A model generated the notes under the pieces. That model had not been told where the DNA came from. It made no database searches and worked only from the letters and a program-made list of their open reading frames with translations. A program made the position numbers and the translations under genes. From Choristoneura fumiferana (taxonomy: Eukaryota; Arthropoda; Insecta; Lepidoptera; Tortricidae), in the NCBI RefSeq assembly GCF_025370935.1, contig NC_133472.1:36908884-36972883 (forward strand): 64,000 nucleotides of DNA. Reading direction: 5' to 3'. Below, piece after piece: positions 1-10,809 of this stretch (position 1 is the stretch's first letter; each line of letters begins with the position of its first letter).

Positions 1-634
1 CATACCTAGGTAATAGGTAGGTTACTTCATGCAAAGGCCTTTCTTAATTATGTTTTACCTGCACCTGCCGGTTAAAGGTTAATGGATGCGGCATTAAAAT
101 CACAAAAAGTCCTTTCAGGACATTGACATTTCTTGGCTATTTTCTGTTCATACGTATAATATTTTTTACATTTCATGTATAGTCCAATGACTTTCTTCTG
201 GGAAGAGATGTGTTGAGACATGTCCATCGCAAGATTTATTAGAAGTTTTTGACATTTCCACGTAAGTTGTTTATATTGGGCCCCGTGAAATATTTGCATA
301 ATACAAATCGAAATTTATTTCGGCTACCTGATAACCCTGCATTTAAAGTCCTAAAATCATGAATTTAAATCCTAAATCAAATTAATTGGAACCAAATCAA
401 ACCTTGAACCTTGTGCACAGTTCCACATTCGTTATTTACCACTTAACTTATCGTTGAATAGATAAATGATGTAGTAAAATACTTCAAATTAGCTAGCCAA
501 CATTAATTTAAAGTTTTAGGTACACTGACTATATATTGTAACCGTAAAGCTATATACTTAATAAAAAAAAAACTATTTTCTTTGTCACGCCATAGCTTGA
601 GAACGACTTTACCGATTTTATCAATCGATGGAAT
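1..634. other. AT-rich stretch without a recognised gene
   Basis: A minus-strand open frame of 75 codons (299 to 72) is rich in Lys and Cys, including a WKCQKLLINLAMDM segment, but I recognise no domain and see no splice context. It could be an old exon or chance. The rest is plain AT-rich sequence. Confidence 0.3.
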
Positions 635-760
635 TGGACAATCTGGTAAACAAATGAGGTAACTGACATTTACATCGACTTGTTTATGGCCCCTAGTGAT
701 GTGAATGCTCTATAAGATACACAATCAGCAGTGAAGTATTATTATTAAAAAAACGTATTT
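635..760 (+). repeat. Dispersed repeat, copy 1 (partner near 49.66 kb)
   Basis: The words CAATCTGGTAAACAAATG and AGTGATGTGAATGCTCT, and a following AAGATAC, occur here in the same order and spacing as at about 49655-49770. The two copies are diverged with small indels, so this is an old dispersed repeat. Its class is unknown. Confidence 0.6.
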
Positions 761-950
761 CATTATTTAAGTACTTATATACTGTTTATAGTTATGATAA
801 AATAGTAGCGAAATGAAAATACAAGTTATATAAATGAACGCTTAATTTTTTTACATGAATAGTTTCTGTCTGATATATAAAAGATCTTCGGGAAAGTATA
901 TTTTTGTAGGTATAGTCGAACCATTCGATTCCTGACCCATCATAGAACGG

Positions 951-1160
951 TATCACAATAAAGGGCAACACACACAGAGAGCGGGCGCGGGTCGTGCGCG
1001 GGCCCGCGACGGGCGTATTTGCATGGCGGTATATGGACGCCTTCACACAGAACGCGGGCGCGGGTCGGGCGCGGGTCGGGCGCGGGACGGGTCGTGCGCG
1101 GCCCGCGCCCGTCGCCCGTCGTCACAAACAGCGCGCGGGCCGAGCGCAGAGTTACCAACT
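951..1160 (+). repeat. GC-rich repeat, left copy of an inverted pair
   Basis: A sharp GC-rich island made of GCGCGGGTCGGGCGCGGG-like words stands in AT-rich DNA. It opens with GGGCAACACACACAGAGAGC and carries a second TTCACACAGAACGCGGGC block. The reverse complement of 2037-2160 repeats the same order of words. Open frames across it (792-1216) are compositional artefacts of GC-rich DNA. Confidence 0.6.
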
Positions 1161-1212
1161 CTCAAAAATATTTATCCCTAAAGCTTAAGTTAAAAACCCC
1201 TAAAACTCGTTT

Positions 1213-1571
1213 TTAATGAAAATGTTTACTTTAAATTTGAATATTTCGCAAAAAAAAAACTGAATCGAAAAATCGTCTTAGTAACCCCGTAATGCTTTTA
1301 ATTTAAAAGACCCTACACTATAGGGTTGGATGAGAAAAAAAACCCTTACTTTACTTCTATGGGAGGTACCCAAAAAAAATTTTTTTTAATTTTTCATTGT
1401 ACCATTTTGTCGGGATAGTTTTCATAATAAGTATATCATGTAAAATTACAGCTTTGAAGCATTGATAGTCCCTGAGCAAAGCCGCGGACGGACAGACAGA
1501 CTGTCAGACAGACAGACATGGCGAAACTATAAGGGTTCCGTTTTTGCCATTTTGGCTACGGAACCCTAAAA
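1213..1571 (+). repeat. Dispersed repeat with AGGGTTCCGT arms, 3' portion
   Basis: Contains GAATCGAAAAATCGTCTTAG, a GGGAGGTACCC block, the segment GCATTGATAGTCCCTGAGC, a CAGACAGACAGACATGG run, and the closing hairpin GGGTTCCGTTTTTGCCA ... TGGCTACGGAACCC. This matches a family I know as abundant in Lepidoptera. The 5' half of a relative lies at 5445-5776 and a 3' end at 8584-8716. It has no coding capacity. Confidence 0.75.
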
Positions 1572-2036
1572 ACCGTATTCATGCGCAGTAGCTAGTTCAT
1601 TTTGGCGAGAATAAAATTTATTTATTTTTTTTTTTAATTAATTGGTAGGTACTACAGAAAAATCTGTTATTTTTTCCATTGACTAGTATAAGCTTATTCC
1701 TGTCTATAAAAAAAAATCAGCCACTTTTAAAAATTTCATCCATCGCCATTATTACATAAATTAGATTTAATTTAGTTACAAAATTAGACCTTGGTGCGAC
1801 CAAGCGGTGCGCAAGCGCGTTCGCGGCACCACATATATCTCGCGGCACAAAAATGTCGTTGTCGTCTGATTCTGTGTTGACAAAAATGTCGTTTCTATTA
1901 TTGGTTCTAGAACGGTTTTAATTTGTACTCAAAAGTCGCCAGATACTTAAACCATTTCTGTCGTCAAAAATTTTTGCGGTCGCTAAGATTTAAGCAAAAG
2001 TCATCACTTCTAGGGACTAAGTCACTAAACTGGCAA

Positions 2037-2160
2037 CATTGATAGCCGCCGCGGGTCCGACCCGCTCTCTGTGTGAATACAACGAACCGCGCGGCTCACG
2101 CGGCGGACACGACCCGACCCACGCACGCTTTCTGTGTGTGTTGCCCTTAAGTGTCATAAA
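2037..2160 (-). repeat. GC-rich repeat, right copy of the inverted pair
   Basis: Read on the minus strand this gives AAGGGCAACACACACAGAAA followed by GC-rich words and TTCACACAGAGAGCGGGTC, in the same order as 951-1160. The two copies face each other 0.9 kb apart. Either they are two insertions of one family or the long terminal inverted repeats of one element. Confidence 0.6.
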
Positions 2161-2169
2161 GAAATCCCT

Positions 2170-3550
2170 TGTCAAGCAATGCGATTTCACTATGACTTTT
2201 CTACGAGAAGGTTCCACAGTTGGTCATGATTCAGTTGGTTCGATAGGTAGTACACAATAATGGTTTTTTTCATAACTACAACAATATAATATGTAACTCG
2301 ATTTTAAAAGCCGAATTGAGCTGTATGTGCCTTTTTTATAATTTCAAATTCAAAAACAATAAATGTCCCACAATTTACAGGATAATGTTTCGTGACACAT
2401 TTCTTAACTTTTATTGTTACTTTTAAGTTGGAATTGTAGTACACTGTGGTGCTATTTTTGATATCCCGATACTAGATTAAAAGCTCTTCATCTCTGCCAA
2501 GATGTAGGTGTGATTAGCGATAATGAATGACATTTCTATAGTTGATAAAGAAGACATTATCGAATTTCTTAGCTAACCCAAAATAGAAGGAAACTGTTAA
2601 ATACATTATTCCTGCTGATGTAAATGTAAAGGAAATTTAAATATTACCTAATAAAAATACATTTTAACACTATGACCAATAATGTCTTTAATTTGATGTG
2701 GTTTCTATAGCATGTGGTCTCGGGTCTCGTCCTTAGTGTTAATAATTTCTTGACGTTTCTTGATAAACTGATTTAGTGACAATTTCATGATGGGAGAACT
2801 TTTTTAGAAATACTCCTGTTTAGTCCACAGAACAATTATGGAAATACGAATAAAAGTAGGCACGGGTTAATAACTGAAATCACGAGTAGCACAGAGATTC
2901 GAGTTCAGTTAATAAATCTGTTGCACTGATTCAACTCTTTAATTCAGCAAATTAAAAGCAGAGTAGTGTGCGAGAGCGCCAATTAAATTAACGTGAAGTT
3001 GATGAAATTGAATGTATTACTCCAACCTGTAGTTTAAAATGAACAATAGGCAGGCACACAAGTTTTACGTAGATTATAAATCTGTTGCTAAAATTAATAA
3101 ATGTAAATACAAATAATAAAGTACAGTGCATAGCCGAGTAAAATAAAGTTTATTTGATTTCAGAGATACAATCATAATATAATATTGTTTGATGTTGAAA
3201 TAACGCTCGTACCATTATACTCCTGCACAAACCAATCACAGCTCGATCTTATTTTTCTGAATTTGTTTACTTGTTAACTCAGCTTACGATATCAGGATGC
3301 ATCCCCTTCCTATGCAAGTGAAAGTGGCTCGTTCCCTCATTGTATTCATAAAATAAATCATTGCATAAATAGACAAATACTTACGTGTGCCAAAACTTCT
3401 GCACGTATTTAATTTCTGTCACGTTTGCGTGCATTTTATTTAAACAACCAAGTTCTAAGTAATTATGATTATATTGTATGCTATAATATCCCCTTTTTAA
3501 TTTAAAAAGATTAAAATTTCAAGTTCATTATTTCAAAACCAAATTCACTA
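2170..3550. other. AT-rich region, nothing recognised
   Basis: No open frame of note, no transposase motif and no clear repeat pair is seen here. Only simple AT-rich sequence and short homopolymers are present. Confidence 0.5.
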
Positions 3551-3556
3551 TCAGAG

Positions 3557-4108
3557 CATTTTTAGTTTAAATGACGCTCTAATTTTTTTTTAGCATTAGG
3601 TAATTCTGGGTTCTCCTGACTCAAAATCACGATCACTATTTATTGATTAAGACGAAAAAAAAAGTGTCGCTAATTTTTTTGACAGTTTTGTGACTTTTTT
3701 CTTACAGTTTTTATGGGTCGTTACCTTGTCGTTACGAAATCCATACTAATATTATAAATGCGAAAGTGTGCATGTGTTTGTATGTTTGACCATCTTTCAC
3801 GTCAAAGTAGTGAGACGGATCGATGTGATTTTTGGCATAGAGATAGTTTATGGGCCAGACAGTGACATAGGCTACTTTTTGTCCCGTAAAATGCACAGTT
3901 CCCAAAGGAACAGTGCGCGATAACTTAATTCCACGCGGGCGAATCCGCGGGCAAAAGCTAGTGGACACATATTTTTTTTATGGAAAATTGGGGACTTATT
4001 TTTTCTTCGTCAAAATCAAAAGTGCTCGTGATTCTGAGTACCTAAGGAGAACCCAGGATTACCTAATTCTGAAAAAAAATGTGCCATTTAAATTATAAAA
4101 ATTCCCAT
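3557..4108. mobile_element. MITE-like element with long terminal inverted repeats
   Basis: The left arm (about 3557-3665) includes ATTAGGTAATTCTGGGTTCT, AATCACGATCAC and GACGAAAAAA. The right arm (about 4000-4108), read in reverse complement, gives ATTAGGTAATCCTGGGTTCT, AATCACGAGCAC and GACGAAGAAAA. The arms are about 100 bp with small indels. There is no coding sequence, so this is a non-autonomous DNA element. A Helitron-like element at 3740-3961 sits inside it, so the MITE is older. Confidence 0.65.
3740..3961 (+). mobile_element. Non-autonomous Helitron-like element (222 bp)
   Basis: Starts TCCATACTAATATTATAAATG and ends CGCGGGCAAAAGCTAG, with the hairpin CGCGGGCGAATCCGCGGG just before the CTAG end. 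It is flanked by A on the left and T on the right with no target duplication, as expected for Helitrons. It holds no Rep/helicase sequence. It lies inside the inverted-repeat element at 3557-4108. Related ends occur at 48467-48855. Confidence 0.75.
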
Positions 4109-4109
4109 T

Positions 4110-4900
4110 TACTGTGTTTCTGTCTACCTGGCCAGTACCTAATATCGGAGCCTGTATTAAGCCGCGCTAAATGCTTTTCTTTGGTACATTCCAGTACTTC
4201 GCCGCCGGTACCCAGATCGCACAAGACGACGCTGTCCACGCCAGTTTCACCCACGTGTGATCCGCGGAGAAGGGCGGGGCCAACGTGCGGCGCTCGTCCC
4301 TAACAAAGCCGGCTAATTCGGTCGACCTCTACCAGCTATAAGACGAGGCTCACCAGAACCTGAGTCCACGAGCAGCATTAATGAGTCTCAAATACGATCA
4401 ATACTGCTAAAAAACAGATGAATGAACAAAAATTACGAGTAACACTTGGTGTGTACATTTCATAAAACGCACTGGACAGTATACTCGAAGTTGCAAGTTT
4501 GCGGTTTGTGTTAAGTTTACTCTAGTTTAGTTCTTGACTGATGTTTTTTATGAGTACTTGAACTTGAGTAGGTACATGAAATAATATTAACTTATAATTT
4601 CACAGCTTTGGCAAAGTCCAAGTTACAGTGAAACGATGTATTTACTCGTAGTTTCATTGTTAGATGTGAACTATTAAATATTACCGAGTCATCGATAATG
4701 ATAAACCTGTATGCATACCTTTGACTTCTTAGAGAACATAAAATTATTTCAATAGACGTAAATTAATAACTATATCTTTCTAATCGTGAAACGTACCTAC
4801 CTATGTGTGACTCTTGGACAGGATATTTAGGTGGTGCCCGGCAGTTTTTGTTTATTAAGTTTAAAAAATCTCGATTTGTTTCAAAGCCATGAGGTAACGA
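4110..4900. other. Region without a recognised gene; GC-richer patch at 4134-4380
   Basis: A pyrimidine stretch and CAG at about 4133 precede a GC-richer patch with an open plus frame to 4303, rich in Pro, Ser and Arg. This could be a host exon but has no recognisable domain. The remainder (4390-4900) is AT-rich with nothing identified. Confidence 0.2.
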
Positions 4901-4917
4901 GTAGCACTCCGTCGTTG

Positions 4918-5021
4918 GATATCATATTCGCAAAACATGATATCTGCAAAACACTATATTCTCAAAATATCATATTCGCAAAACACGCTATATTCTCTAA
5001 AAATCATATTCGCAAAATATT
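4918..5021 (-). repeat. Short tandem array, 16-bp unit (inverted partner at 10.35 kb)
   Basis: On the minus strand the sequence alternates TTTTGCGAATATGATA and TTTTGAGAATATAGTG-like units with a period of about 16 bp. The same units appear on the plus strand at 10352-10500. It carries no coding potential. Confidence 0.6.
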
Positions 5022-5024
5022 TCT

Positions 5025-5440
5025 GTGCCTACCGTACCTTAATGATTTTGAATGAAACATTAACTACGCTCATTAAATCATTACTTTTCTAGACTACAAT
5101 TATATACATAATAATATTAGTACATTATTGCAGACGCTGCAAAATAGGGGATAGCCGGCCATGTAGTCATAGATTTTTAGTTAAGGTAGAAACCGTATAA
5201 GTATTTTTTTTTCTTTTCCCGCCAAAATACTCCTTTTCATCAATTTGTTTTTTGTAAGCTGTTCGGGTCAATGTTTTTGCCACCAAATCTTGAGATGATT
5301 TTATTTATTACTAAATAAAAAATGACGATAACTTATCATTTTGTTAATCTAATAAATTATTAACAATAAATGTCGAACCTTGTTTATTACACTGAATACC
5401 TGATTTAATCTAATTAAATAATTTAGTCAAATAAGAGATT
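5025..5440. other. AT-rich spacer, nothing recognised
   Basis: No coding frame or repeat partner was recognised between the tandem array and the repeat beginning near 5445. Confidence 0.4.
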
Positions 5441-5444
5441 AAAT

Positions 5445-5776
5445 ACCGGCCAAGAGCGTGTCGGACACGCCCGAAATAGGGTTCCGTAGCTATTACGAAA
5501 AAAAAGGAATATTTTTTTAAGGATTTCGTATTTCGTACGGAATATTCCAAGTTTAGGTATATTTTATACCTTAGGCTGCTATTTACTTTTAAACTGCTAT
5601 TTACGTTTAACTACTAAAAAAAAAAACTCAAGAAAACTTAACCGTTATAGTTTTCCTTTTTAGTTTGATATTCTTACTACCATGCTGATTTTTTCAAATT
5701 TTTCCACCCACCGGTTTAGATTTCAGAGGGGGGGACGCTCGATTTTAATGAAAAATCACACTTGAAAGTTGAATAT
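5445..5776 (+). repeat. AGGGTTCCGT-family repeat, 5' half
   Basis: Begins GGCCAAGAGCGTGTCGGACA, then AGGGTTCCGTAGC, and runs to CGCTCGATTTTAATGAAAAA and AGTTGAATATA. At about 5776 it stops abruptly and copia pol sequence starts. The family resumes at 8584, so a repeat appears split by a 2.8-kb foreign segment, with about 200 bp of its middle missing. Confidence 0.7.
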
Positions 5777-6860
5777 ATCAAAGATGACATTTATTTAAAA
5801 TTAGCTGAAAAATTTTACGTACCGGCTGGCAAAACGTGTAAGTTAAATAAATCGCTGTATGGTTTACACCAAGCGCCACGTTGCTTGTATGATAAATTTC
5901 ATAATTTCATAATAGGTCAGAATTTTCAGAAAACATTTAGTGATCAGTGTATATGTACTGTAAATACAGTTTTTGTCTTAATATTCGTCGATGATATTTT
6001 AATAACAGGATTTGGTCCAATTTTACAAAATATTAAGTATATGAAATGTCTAAAGCTATCAAAATGAAATATTTGGGGTTGGTTAGTAGCTATCTTGGAA
6101 TCCAAATAAATCACGACTTAGAAAAAGGTATTGTCACTGAATCAGACTCAATTTTTGAAAAACGTTCTCAATAAATTAAAAATGTCTGATTGTCATGGTG
6201 TATCCTCTCCGATGGAATCAAACTTGGATTTATCCCAGCTGCAAAAGATAAATCTGAGGATAATTTGATTGAATATCGATGTAGACAAGTCATTGGCTGT
6301 TTGATGTATGCTATGTTAGCTACTAGACCTGATCCATGTTTGAGCATAACAATACTTTCTAGATTCCAAACCTGTGCTAGTCAGGATCTTTGGATATGTC
6401 TTAAACGCGTGCTGAGATACGTCAAGGCCACTATTAACTTAAAACTGACGTATCGAAGAGATAAAAGCAGCGATGTTCTTGTAGGCTATGCTAGCTAACG
6501 CCGACTGGGGCGGAAATCCTATAGACAGAAAGTCGACTAGTGGTTACTGTTTCCATGTTTACGGAAACCTGGTGGCATGGATTTCGAAAAAGCAGCCTAC
6601 AGTAACTTTGTCTTCCTATGAGGCAGAATATGTCGCTTTAGCAGCAGCTGTCAGTATTCTTTCCTGATACCATAGATGTGACTATGTATGAGGATAATCA
6701 ATCAGCTATTCGTTCATTTAGATATTAAATACCATTTTATAAAGGAAAGGGTATTCAGTGGTCATATCAAAATCAGCTATGTCTGTTCAAAAGAACAAGT
6801 AGCTGATATTTTAACAAAGCCTCTGTCGGCTCAATTGTTTAAAAATGCTAGAGAACTTTA
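5777..6860 (+). pseudogene. Ty1/copia pol fragment: reverse transcriptase to RNase H, decayed
   Basis: This is the 3' part of a Ty1/copia polyprotein. It starts inside the reverse transcriptase with DDIYLKLAEKF, then KLNKSLYGLHQAPR and the catalytic box FVDDILI near 5990. After a frame change at about 6065 come YLGIQI and, from 6270, YRCRQVIGCLMYAMLATRPD and LKRVLRYVKATI. RNase H follows from 6500 with ADWGG, KSTSGYC and TLSSYEAEYVAL (catalytic D and E present), and the end near 6835 reads ADILTKPL. Gag, protease, integrase and the start of the reverse transcriptase are absent. Stops and frame changes make it non-functional. Family assignment is firm; the lineage is not. Confidence 0.9.
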
Positions 6861-6984
6861 GCTAGCATGTATTTACGTTGTTTATAGATACCTATCTATT
6901 ATTATTTGTTCGAAGGTGTTCATGTTGAGAAGTTTTTTATTATGTTAAGTTATTTTGTCACATGTTGAACTTAACAAAATGCTT

Positions 6985-7168
6985 TTATTGAGGGGGGATG
7001 TTGTTGTCTAATAAAAGCAGTTTGTATTTCGAATGTCTATGATTTCTTTTAAAAATAGAACTATACTTCAGTCACTATCGTAAAAAAATATTCAAATGAT
7101 TGTACGATATAATTTCTATTAATACATTTTATTTACATTTAAACCTCCAGTTCTTCTTAATTCTTCAC
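6985..7168 (+). repeat. Copia polypurine tract and probable 3' LTR
   Basis: GAGGGGGGA at 6990-6998 is a typical polypurine tract, directly followed by TGTTGTTGTC, a plausible LTR start. An LTR end in CA near 7168 is a guess from the point where Tc1-related sequence takes over. No 5' LTR is present for comparison. Confidence 0.45.
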
Positions 7169-7217
7169 CCAATTAAACGTCAATTTGGAATTACGTGAAT
7201 AATAACTTTTGTTAAAA

Positions 7218-8264
7218 ATGGGTAAAAATAAGAGTTGTGACGAGTCAACTAGGCAATTAATTGTTAAATTACATTTAGATCGTAAGTGGACTCTTAGAAG
7301 AATTAGGTACTTACTAATCATCTAGAATGTTCTGTGAAGAAAGTTTTCAACGCTATTGCTCATTATAAAAGAAACGGAACTAATAAAAATGTTGTTAGAA
7401 AGGCTCGTCCAAGGAAAACGTCTCCCCGGAAAGATTTGCAAATAATACGTGTAGCTAAACAAGACCCGTTTAAAGGCTCCAACGAGATTAGAAATGAAGT
7501 TTTTTCACCTGATGACCCAAGGAACATTTCCTCGAAGCTGGTACGCCGCAGATTAGTGGAAGCTAAATTGTTCGGGAGGGTTTCTCGAAAGGTACCGCTT
7601 CTTACCAAGTAACACCGAGAGAAGCAATTATTATTTGCAAAAAAATATCTTAACTGGACCGTACGAGAATGGAAAAAAGTGTTATTCTCGGATGAAACAA
7701 AAATAAATATGGTGAATTCAGACGGCAAACGCTAAGTAAGATGTCCAATAAACCATGCTTTTGATTTTAAATACACGAGGAAAGCACGGCGGGGGAAACA
7801 TTAAAGTATGGGGATGGTTTTCTGGTTGCGGAACTGTGTGATATTGGACCCGTCTGTAAGATTGAAGGTATAATGAATCAATTTCAATACAAAAGCATCT
7901 TAGAAGAGACAATTATTCCCTACACCGACGACCATTTGCCTGTGACCTGGATCTTTCAGCACGATAACGACACATAACACACGACCCGCAGTGTTAAATC
8001 CTTTCATAGTGAGCAACGTGATACCATGTTAGACTGGCCTGCAAATAGTCCCGATTTAAATCCCATTGAAAATTTGCGTCGTTAAAAAAAGGCATTCCAG
8101 TCAAAATGAAACTTTACGAAGCCTTTGTTGAAGCATGGAACTCGATCCCACTCGATGAATGTATGAAATTACTTGAATAAATGCCACGTCGTTGCAGAGC
8201 CGTCATTATTAACAAAGGCTATGCAACTAAATATTATTTTTTAAGAAATGTATTAAACCAAACA
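7218..8264 (+). pseudogene. Tc1-like transposase, degenerate
   Basis: This encodes a Tc1-type DDE transposase, the cut-and-paste enzyme of IS630/Tc1/mariner elements. It begins MGKNKSCDESTRQLIVKL, the N-terminal helix-turn-helix, and changes frame near 7330. A 92-codon open run covers the second DNA-binding helix region (KARPRKTSPRKD). The catalytic core shows VLFSDETKI near 7680 (first Asp), FQHDND near 7955 (second Asp) and DWPANSPDLNPIENL near 8035 (third acidic residue). The end reads MPRRCRAVI and KGYATKY, typical for the family. At least five stops or frame changes are present. It lies directly after the copia LTR, and its left inverted repeat is missing. Confidence 0.88.
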
Positions 8265-8547
8265 TAATTTTGCATAAATAATTTGAAATTGATGACGTTA
8301 GACACGTTGATAACTTTGATTTTTACCTCATTTTCTTTATTGTTTCTTATTACTTGTCCATGACGGATGGTACTGCAAATGTCGTTTAGTTGTTTGTTTG
8401 TACGTAACTAAATATCCAAATGGTAGTTGTAAACTCGGCTACATATTTGTTTTTGAATGAATTATAAGTTGTTGAACGTATTCTATGCATTTTGTTGTTT
8501 TATTTCCAAAAACAAAAGTTTTAGTACGGCAATTTGCCTTGTTTAAT

Positions 8548-8583
8548 GTGAAATACGTCGCAAGTGTTTATATGTCCACCACT
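8548..8583 (+). repeat. Right terminal inverted repeat of the Tc1-like element
   Basis: On the minus strand this end reads CAGTGGTGGACATATAAACA, the CAGTGGTGGAC end usual for Tc1 elements. It abuts TA and then the AGGGTTCCGT-family repeat, so TA is the expected target dinucleotide. No matching left end is found upstream. Confidence 0.7.
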
Positions 8584-8716
8584 GTATATTCGTGCAAAAT
8601 TACAGCTTTCTAGCATTGATAGTCCCTGAGCAAAGCCGCGGACGGACAAACACAGACAGACAGACATGGCGAAACTATAAGGGTTCCGTTTTTGCCATTT
8701 TGGCTACGGAACCCTA
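8584..8716 (+). repeat. AGGGTTCCGT-family repeat, 3' end
   Basis: Resumes with TATTCGTGCAAAATTACAGC, then GCATTGATAGTCCCTGAGC and the closing hairpin to GGAACCC. It is near-identical to 1440-1570 and is the likely right flank of the split repeat whose left half is 5445-5776. Confidence 0.8.
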
Positions 8717-8805
8717 AAAAGTAAATACACATTCACAAACTATGTTTTTCTTAATTGGCAGTATGCCATATTATTATATAGATAACTAGTTAATAAAAAA
8801 AAAAC

Positions 8806-8935
8806 AGTGAAACAAAACAATAGACAATCTCTTTGCTGGTTACAATTTACAAGCGGTAGTCTTGGTTTAACAGTATGTATTGAAAAGAGACTACCGCTCG
8901 TAAATTTTAACTTGTAGCTTCGTGAAATGGGCCAC
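8806..8935. mobile_element. Small inverted-repeat element (MITE-like)
   Basis: ACAATTTACAAGCGGTAGTCT at about 8842 and AGACTACCGCTCGTAAATTT at about 8896 are inverted copies around a short loop. The right end AGCTTCGTGAAATGGGCC resembles the end of a known lepidopteran MITE. It is non-coding. Confidence 0.5.
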
Positions 8936-9247
8936 AGGCAATGTTGTCTAAAATCTCATTACTCTCCTCTAATTTGAAATTAGAACGAATAACAATAAGT
9001 GCTATACAAAGAGTAACTTCGCGTTCTATCATCACGAATATAAGGACGACATTTCCTTGGGTGTTTGAGAAAAAATATTTTTTATGCCTGAAAGCTCCCT
9101 AGGGCCAGCCAGCTACACGCTGCAGCTACTGGCCAGTTACACGGCTATGATTATGACTTCCTATTGCTTTCTATTAATATGACAACGTCATGCTTTATTT
9201 CTGTTATACTTTTTCTTAGTGCGTTTTATGTGGCGAGAATATTGACA

Positions 9248-9430
9248 ATGGATCACCCGAATTACAGTGATGGTGACATAAAAATTATAAAAAGCCAGAA
9301 AAATAAACCTACTTTTTTGCACGGCGGATACAGGTACTATTTTTATCTAGAAAAACAAATCTGGAACGATAAACTGGCGTGTTCTAAACGGCAAGATTGC
9401 CGTACCTCTATAACTCTCGATGGTTACAAA
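9248..9430 (+). pseudogene. FLYWCH-type zinc-finger domain fragment
   Basis: From an ATG at 9248 the frame reads IIKSQKNKPTFLHGGYRYYF, then WNDKLACSKRQDCRTSI. This follows the FLYWCH pattern: a KS.KNKP strand, an aromatic GYRYYF strand, then spaced cysteines. The final His of the zinc site is not seen. The domain is commonly the N-terminal DNA-binding module of MULE-type transposases in insects, and other copies lie at 15.3, 47.4 and 60.6 kb. After the domain the frame runs into repeats of AAAATATCGA-like words and stops at 9523. No MULE catalytic part follows; mariner sequence starts about 75 bp later. The open frame upstream of 9248 looks hydrophobic and is probably chance. Confidence 0.65.
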
Positions 9431-9599
9431 TTTAAATATCGAAAATTAAAATACCTACGGTTAAAATGTCGGTGTTCAAAATATCGAAACTTAAAATATC
9501 GATTGTTTGGATTGTTTTGTTAAAAAGTTTGGCAAAAAAATCATGGTCCGGCAGGCAATTTGCTAGTGCGTAATAAAATCTAGTTAATTTTTCACTAAT

Positions 9600-9993
9600 T
9601 CATCAATGAATGCCGAAATTTACATGAACGAGTGTCTTCAGAAGAGAGTATTGCACATGATTTGAAAGCACAACTGTCAAACTGTATTTTGGTCTGACTT
9701 AGCATCTTGCCATTACGCAGCTAAGGTGATAAAATGGTACAAAGACAATAACGTCGAGTTTTGTGGCGAAAGACATGAATCCACCATATTGTCCATATCT
9801 TCGCCAGATCGAACATTACTGCCATTACTGGGCTATAATGAAGGCAAAATTTCGCCAAAGGGGTCGCAGTGGCAATACGGAGAAACAGTTTCGTTCAGAT
9901 TGGTTCAAAATTTGCCATAAATTGTAATAAAGTTGTTGCCCGATCATTGATGGGTACCATGAGGCAGAAAGTCAGGGAACTGATAAAAAATGA
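9600..9993 (+). pseudogene. Tc1/mariner-superfamily transposase, C-terminal fragment
   Basis: The frame from about 9606 reads MNAEIYMNECLQKRVL, then FWSDLASCHYAAKVIKWY, which carries the second catalytic Asp and is typical of a mariner-like core. A frame change near 9770 leads to a segment with the third acidic residue (QIEHYC, then WAIMKAKFRQRGRSGNTEKQ) and DWFKICHKL at the end. One internal stop occurs near 9663. The N-terminal half and both terminal repeats are missing. The superfamily is clear; the lineage is not. Confidence 0.75.
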
Positions 9994-10351
9994 ATAATTT
10001 TAGTTCTTTTACCATTAATTTTGGTTTCTGTAGATATTCTTGTACAATACGATACAGTCTTTTAAAGGTCCTCGTACTTGAAAACGACTTTTATCTATCG
10101 TTGGCTCAGAAGGACGTATTATTGATTTATTTAAATCAAAATTTTCATAAGTAAACGGCCAAAGTTAGTCTAAAATATTAACTTTGTGTCACCTTAACAG
10201 GTTCCTTCTCATGCCTCATGCGTGACTTTACTGGTAGGTACATACGTCCATGAGCGTAATGCCAGTGTAAATAATGCAGTTGTTCTTTCGATAAATAATA
10301 AATTCCATTATGTATTATAATTATTTTTATTGTTGAACCACATTTGACACA

Positions 10352-10500
10352 TATGATGCTTTGCGAGTATTATGTCGTGCGAATATTATTTTGCTTTTAT
10401 GATCTTTTGAGAGTAGCGTGTTTTGCGAATATGTCATTTTGAGAATATCATGATTTGCTAATATGGTATTATGAGAATATCATGTTTTGCTAATAAGACG
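10352..10500 (+). repeat. Short tandem array, 16-bp unit (inverted partner at 4.9 kb)
   Basis: Alternating TTTTGCGAATATGTCA and TTTTGAGAATATCATG-like units repeat for about 150 bp. The array at 4918-5021 has the same units on the opposite strand. The copies vary, so the array is not recent. Confidence 0.6.
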
Positions 10501-10809
10501 GAGGAGCCTTTTATGTGACCATAATGAAGAGCATTACAACACGAGTGTGGGTTTATGAAACGAGCCGACGGGTGAGTTTCATAACAAGTGATTTAATGCC
10601 TTATTATGTACAGTTACATACATTGGTTTATCTACACTACTACTACACATTGTCATTTTATAAAGGCCTTTATGATATGTTCAGGAACCGCATGTTATGA
10701 TGGGCATTGCAGCAATGACCTAAGCAGAAGCTTTGAAAGCAGTAATTATTGAAAAAAGAAGGGAAAATGAAGTACTTAATTTATTTATTATAATGTAGCG
10801 TCCAGATAA

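Noticed and set aside
792..1216. Arg/Pro/Ala-rich open frames on both strands
   Set aside because: They follow from the GC-rich tandem-like words of the repeat and have no domain or codon structure.
4134..4303. A terminal exon of a host gene
   Set aside because: There is a weak acceptor-like site and an open frame but no domain, partner exon or donor was found. It is kept only as a low-confidence note.
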